DNA from: Chloroflexota bacterium
GTDB taxonomy: Bacteria; Chloroflexota; Dehalococcoidia; Dehalococcoidales; JAUYDJ01
Assembly (NCBI GenBank): GCA_030690025.1
Contig: JAUYDJ010000035.1
Coordinates: 1-7,738, forward strand
Direction of reading: 5' to 3'
DNA: 7,738 bases
In this document: piece after piece, positions 4,432 to 7,738 of the stretch
Numbering within the stretch: the first letter of the stretch is position 1
Layout of the letters: every line of letters starts with the position of its first letter
Translations under genes and position numbers: made by a program
The notes under the pieces: model-generated
The model's database searches: none
Seen by the model: the letters and a program-made list of their open reading frames with translations, nothing else
Told to the model about the DNA's origin: nothing

Positions 4432-5332
4432 GATGATTGCCAAAGTCCAGACTTTGCGCCGGGAATTGAAGGCGGTTATCCTCGCTCACAACTACCAGCT
4501 GGGCGAAGTCCAGGACGTCGCCGACTTCGTCGGTGACTCCCTGGAGCTCAGCCAGAATGCCGCCAAGACCGGTGCCGAGGTAATCGTCTTCTGCGGCGTC
4601 CACTTCATGGCCGAGACCGCCTCTATACTCTGCCCGGACAAGACCGTCCTGCTGCCCGACGAACATGCCGGCTGCCCCATGGCCAACATGATTACCGCCG
4701 CCAGGCTCCGGGAAAAGAAAAAGGAGCTGCCCGGCATCCCGGTGGTCTGCTACGTCAACTCCACCGCCGAAGTGAAGGCGGAGTCAGACATCTGCTGCAC
4801 CTCGGCCAACGCGGTAAAGGTCGTGGAGAGCCTCGCCGCCGATGAAGTCCTCTTCGTCCCCGACCAGTACCTGGGCCACTACGTCTCCACCCAGACCAAA
4901 AAGAAGGTGCACCTCTGGCCCGGTTTCTGTCCCACTCATACCCGGATACAACCCAATGACATACTGCGGCTCAGGCAGGAATACCCGCAGGCTAAGGTAG
5001 TCGTCCACCCCGAGTGCCGGCCTGAGGTCGCCGCCCTGGCCGATGAAGTGCTGAGCACCGGCGGCATGTGCCGCTTCGCCCGCGAGACCCCGGCCCGGGA
5101 GATAATCGTGGGCACCGAGCTGGGCATAATCTACCGGCTCCGCAAAGAGAACCCGGGCAAAAAGTTCATTCCCGCCTCCGAGCAGGCGGTCTGCCCCAAT
5201 ATGAAGCTCATCACCCTGGAAAAAGTGCTGTGGACGATGCAGGAGATGAGGCCACAGGTAAAGGTGCCCGAAGACATCCGCATAAAGGCTAAGGCGCCCA
5301 TCGACCGTATGCTGGCGGTAGGGAGCGGCTAG
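4415..5332 (+). CDS. nadA: Quinolinate synthase NadA
   Basis: NadA condenses iminoaspartate with dihydroxyacetone phosphate to quinolinate in de novo NAD synthesis, using a [4Fe-4S] cluster with three cysteine ligands. The 305-residue protein has [20 protein letters not shown] (24-43), [11 protein letters not shown] (59-69), DEHAGCPMA (82-90), [13 protein letters not shown] (113-125), PDQYLGHY (149-156), LWPGFCPTH (167-175), VHPECRPEV (197-205) and [14 protein letters not shown] (255-268). Cys87, Cys172 and Cys260 are spaced like the ligands of the short NadA type. GGAGGG (4400-4405) lies 9 bases before ATG 4415, favouring it over the in-frame ATG at 4433. The gene overlaps the end of fdhD by 17 bases. 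NadB or aspartate dehydrogenase and NadC are not in the window, so the pathway must be completed elsewhere. Confidence 0.96.
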   Translation: MDQNTEMIAKVQTLRRELKAVILAHNYQLGEVQDVADFVGDSLELSQNAAKTGAEVIVFCGVHFMAETASILCPDKTVLLPDEHAGCPMANMITAARLREKKKELPGIPVVCYVNSTAEVKAESDICCTSANAVKVVESLAADEVLFVPDQYLGHYVSTQTKKKVHLWPGFCPTHTRIQPNDILRLRQEYPQAKVVVHPECRPEVAALADEVLSTGGMCRFARETPAREIIVGTELGIIYRLRKENPGKKFIPASEQAVCPNMKLITLEKVLWTMQEMRPQVKVPEDIRIKAKAPIDRMLAVGSG

Positions 5333-5333
5333 T

Positions 5334-6104
5334 TTGCTTACCCCGGCGGAACGCGAAAGGTATAACCGGCAGATAATAATCGACGGCTTTGGGGAGGTCG
5401 GGCAGTCCAAGCTGAAGTCGGCCCGCATCTTCATCGCCGGCGTCGGCGGCCTCGGCTGCTCAGCCGCCATCCCGCTTGCCGCCGCCGGAGTCGGCAAGCT
5501 CCGACTGGTCGACTTCGACACCGTCGAGCTAAGCAACCTCAACCGTCAGGTGCTGCACTGGGACAAGGACATCGGCCGGCCCAAGGTAGTCTCCGCCGCG
5601 GAAAAGCTCCGCCAGATGAACCCCCTGACGGAAATCGAGGCTATCCCGGAAAAAATAGACGAAGCCAACATAGCGCGGCTGGTCGAGGGTTGTGACGCCA
5701 TCGTCGACGCCCTGGACAACCTGCCCACTCGCTACCTGCTCAATAAGACCGCACTGGAGCGCAATATACCGCTATTTCACGGCGCCGTCCACGGCTTTGA
5801 GGGTCGCGCGCTGACCATCCTCCCGGGGAAGTCGGCCTGCCTGTGGTGCCTCTATCGCGGCGCCGTCATCGAAGGTAATGTCCCGGTGCTGGGCGTTACC
5901 CCGGCGGTTATCGGCTGCATCCAGGCCGCCGAGGTCATCAAGTACCTCACCGGCATCGGCCCGCTGCTGACCGACCGCCTGCTGGTCTATGACGGCCGCG
6001 GCATGAAGTTCAGTGAGATTAAGCTGAAACCGAACCGCTTTTGCGAGCAGTGCGGCCCGGAGGCTAGCTCCGGCCAAACTCCCGGCGCAGCTGCGCCGCG
6101 GTAA
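5334..6104 (+). CDS. ThiF/MoeB/HesA-family E1-like adenylating enzyme
   Basis: Family members adenylate the C-terminal Gly-Gly of carriers such as MoaD and ThiS. The 256-residue protein shows RYNRQ (9-13), the nucleotide loop GVGGLG (36-41), DFDTVELSNLNRQ (60-72), Lys84, the metal-binding VDALDN (125-130), zinc pairs C169-x2-C172 and C237-x2-C240, and GVTPAVIGCIQAAEVIKYL (187-205). MoeB and ThiF usually have a loop between the first zinc pair and the GV-x-G strand containing a conserved cysteine (often PSCAEAG); here EGNVPVLG runs straight through, so that cysteine is absent. Adenylation should remain possible. The start is TTG 5334 one base after the nadA stop, with GGGAG upstream. The C-terminal codons overlap mutL by 41 bases. 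The likely substrates are the Gly-Gly proteins at 2594-3081; I cannot choose between the MoeB and ThiF names. Confidence 0.92.
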   Translation: MLTPAERERYNRQIIIDGFGEVGQSKLKSARIFIAGVGGLGCSAAIPLAAAGVGKLRLVDFDTVELSNLNRQVLHWDKDIGRPKVVSAAEKLRQMNPLTEIEAIPEKIDEANIARLVEGCDAIVDALDNLPTRYLLNKTALERNIPLFHGAVHGFEGRALTILPGKSACLWCLYRGAVIEGNVPVLGVTPAVIGCIQAAEVIKYLTGIGPLLTDRLLVYDGRGMKFSEIKLKPNRFCEQCGPEASSGQTPGAAAPR

Positions 6105-7738
6105 GCCGGATGAGGGTGGGCCGACCGTGCGGACAGGTCTGGGGAGTGGCCGTCTGCTCCATCTGCCGCACCAGGTCGCGCATCTCCTCGATGCTGAGCG
6201 ACTGTCCCGCTCTCACCGCCCCGTGGCAGGCCATCGACTTCGCCAGTCCCTCCTCCCAGCTACCTTCCCCCGGAGCATCCAGCATTTCGCGCAATACCCC
6301 GGCCCAGTCGCCGGCAATCACCGCCGGCACCGCCCGTACCAGATAGGTGCGGTCGCCGAACGGCTCAATATTAAAACCAACCATAGCGAGGTCGGCGAGG
6401 TGCGACTGCCATGTCGCCGCCTGCGGCGGGCTGACCTCGAAGGTGGCCGGCTCGAGCAGCCCCTGGACCTCTGGCTGGCGCGCCGACTGCTGGCTACTAA
6501 TCTTGTCAAACAGGATACGCTCATGCGCGGCATGCTGGTCGATGAGGTATAAACCGTCCGGCCCCTCGGCGATGATGTAGCTGTTGGCCAGCTGACCGAG
6601 CACCCGTAGCACCGGCAGGGTCGACACCAGCGGCTGGACAACCGTCATCGGGGGCGACTGGGTGTGCGCTGACTCCCCGGGCAGCGTCCACAGCTCTCTC
6701 TCCCGCGTCGGCGTCGGCCGGTAGGTCGTGGCTATCTCCTCAATGCGTGGTGCCGGTGCCCGCGCAATCAGGGCCTGGCGCACCGCTTTCTGCACCGCGC
6801 CGAAGACCCGGTGCTCATCCTGGAACTTCACCTCGGCCTTGGTGGGATGAATGTTGACGTCGACCTCCCCCGGCGGCAGCACGATGTTGATAATGGCCAC
6901 CGGGTGCTTGCCCGCCATCAGCAGGCCGTGGTAGGCCTCCTCTACCGCCCAGGCGAGCAGTCGACTGTTTATCCAGCGTCGATTAACGAAGAAGCTCAGA
7001 TAGCCCCGGCTGGCGCGGCTCAGCGACGGCGCCCCGGCCAGTCCGGTCACCCTTATCTGGGAATTGCCGCCCGACCACTCCCCTTCCCCTTCCCCCACCG
7101 GCAGCATGTTGCGCGCCACTTCCAGTCCGTAGACCTCGCTGACCACATCAATCAATTGGCCGCTCCCCGGCGTCCGCAGCGTCGTCCGTCCCTCAAGAGA
7201 CAGGCTGAACCTGACCCCGGGGAAGGCCAGGGCGTACTGGCTGACGACACTGGCGATGTGGCTGCTCTCGGTGGCCGCCGACTTCAGGAACTTGAGTCGG
7301 GCGGGCACCCTGCGGAACAGGCTGCGCACGGTAACGGTGGTGCCGGTCGGCCGGGCTTGCGAGCGGCGACCGGTTACAGCGCCATCCATGAGCGAGATGA
7401 ACGTTCCCGCCGCTTCATCGGCGGCGCGGGTAACCATCTCCACCTGCGCCACGGCGGCAATACTGGGTAAGGCCTCACCGCGGAAACCCAGACTGGATAT
7501 AGATTCGAGGTCGGCATCGCTGCTAATCTTGCTGGTGGCGTAGCGCTCGAAGGCCAGCGCCACTTCTGAGGCAGGAATCCCCGACCCATCGTCCGCTACC
7601 CGTATCAGGCTTATGCCGCCGCCCGTAGCTTCAATGGCAATCTCGCTGGCGCCGGCGTCCAGCGCGTTCTCCACCAGCTCCTTCACCACCGACGCCGGCC
7701 GCTCCACCACCTCTCCGGCGGCAATCCGGGCCACTATC
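6064..7738 (-). CDS. mutL: DNA mismatch repair protein MutL, 5' end outside the window
   Basis: MutL is the ATP-driven matchmaker of mismatch repair. The visible 557 codons enter at the right edge with IVARIAAGEVVERPASVVK, so only about the first ten residues are missing; GTG at 7734 is an internal codon. Counting from that GTG, the GHKL ATPase motifs are ELVENALDAGA (19-29), ADDGSGI (47-53) and LGFRGEALPSIA (82-93), then FVNRRWI (249-255) and NIHPTKAEVKF (294-304). After a short linker (about 325-372) the C-terminal domain holds DQHAAHERILFD (399-410), ACHGAVRAG (502-510) and CPHGRPT (534-540). These are the endonuclease motifs of MutL from bacteria lacking MutH; the last residue of DQHA-x2-E-x4-E is Asp410 here, a conservative change. 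The gene ends inside the E1-like gene, converging on it. Confidence 0.97.
   Translation of the reverse strand, partial: IVARIAAGEVVERPASVVKELVENALDAGASEIAIEATGGGISLIRVADDGSGIPASEVALAFERYATSKISSDADLESISSLGFRGEALPSIAAVAQVEMVTRAADEAAGTFISLMDGAVTGRRSQARPTGTTVTVRSLFRRVPARLKFLKSAATESSHIASVVSQYALAFPGVRFSLSLEGRTTLRTPGSGQLIDVVSEVYGLEVARNMLPVGEGEGEWSGGNSQIRVTGLAGAPSLSRASRGYLSFFVNRRWINSRLLAWAVEEAYHGLLMAGKHPVAIINIVLPPGEVDVNIHPTKAEVKFQDEHRVFGAVQKAVRQALIARAPAPRIEEIATTYRPTPTRERELWTLPGESAHTQSPPMTVVQPLVSTLPVLRVLGQLANSYIIAEGPDGLYLIDQHAAHERILFDKISSQQSARQPEVQGLLEPATFEVSPPQAATWQSHLADLAMVGFNIEPFGDRTYLVRAVPAVIAGDWAGVLREMLDAPGEGSWEEGLAKSMACHGAVRAGQSLSIEEMRDLVRQMEQTATPQTCPHGRPTLIRLTAAQLRREFGRS

Noticed and set aside
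3763..4443. Long minus-strand open frame (226 residues) opposite fdhD, and a similar one opposite nadA at 4784-5542
   Set aside because: They are antisense to confidently identified genes; long antisense frames are common in GC-rich codon usage.
6811..7470. Plus-strand open frame of 219 residues opposite mutL
   Set aside because: It is the shadow of conserved MutL ATPase-domain sequence; the product is Arg/Gln/Gly-rich with no recognisable motif.
7732..7734. GTG as the apparent start of mutL
   Set aside because: The codon before it is Ile in frame and MutL proteins have about ten more residues before VARIAAGE, so the gene continues beyond the window.

Overview
The window looks like a chromosomal segment of an anaerobic bacterium with high-GC coding regions. 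The family mix (YqeC, FdhD, a MOSC protein, NadA, an Rrf2 regulator, endonuclease-type MutL) and the style of the small proteins resemble Dehalococcoidia (Chloroflexota). That placement is an inference from general resemblance; nothing in the window proves it. No RNA gene, CRISPR array or transposase gene was seen.

Layout. The left edge (1-164, minus) holds the start of an unrecognised small protein behind a strong minus-strand promoter and a palindromic operator-like site. Positions 165-479 hold no gene but carry a dispersed-type palindromic repeat (about 276-395). On the plus strand, 480-1292 is yqeC, a P-loop protein linked to selenium and molybdenum hydroxylase maturation. A 224-base gap (1293-1516) holds two strong hairpins, one a likely terminator. 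A cysteine-rich zinc-ribbon protein lies on the minus strand (1517-1792). It diverges from an Rrf2-family regulator (1891-2310) across a compact control region with two near-consensus promoters sharing their -10 bases and a perfect palindrome.

From the Rrf2 gene rightwards the plus-strand genes are closely packed and may form one operon: Rrf2 regulator, a 51-residue cysteine protein, two tandem paralogous small proteins that both end in Gly-Gly, a MOSC-domain protein, FdhD, NadA (quinolinate synthase), and a ThiF/MoeB-type E1-like enzyme. The last gene overlaps, tail to tail, a minus-strand mutL that runs off the right edge.

How the genes may work together. Gly-Gly-ended carriers, an E1-like adenylating enzyme, MOSC and FdhD are all parts of sulfur-transfer chemistry around molybdenum or tungsten cofactors, and NadA needs a [4Fe-4S] cluster. 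The most interesting reading is a regulated sulfur-carrier module: two non-canonical carriers served by one E1-like enzyme that lacks the usual crossover-loop cysteine, delivering sulfur to a molybdo- or tungsto-enzyme or its cofactor, with control by an Rrf2 protein that has lost most of the usual Fe-S ligand cysteines. The gene families are recognised; the joint function is inference.
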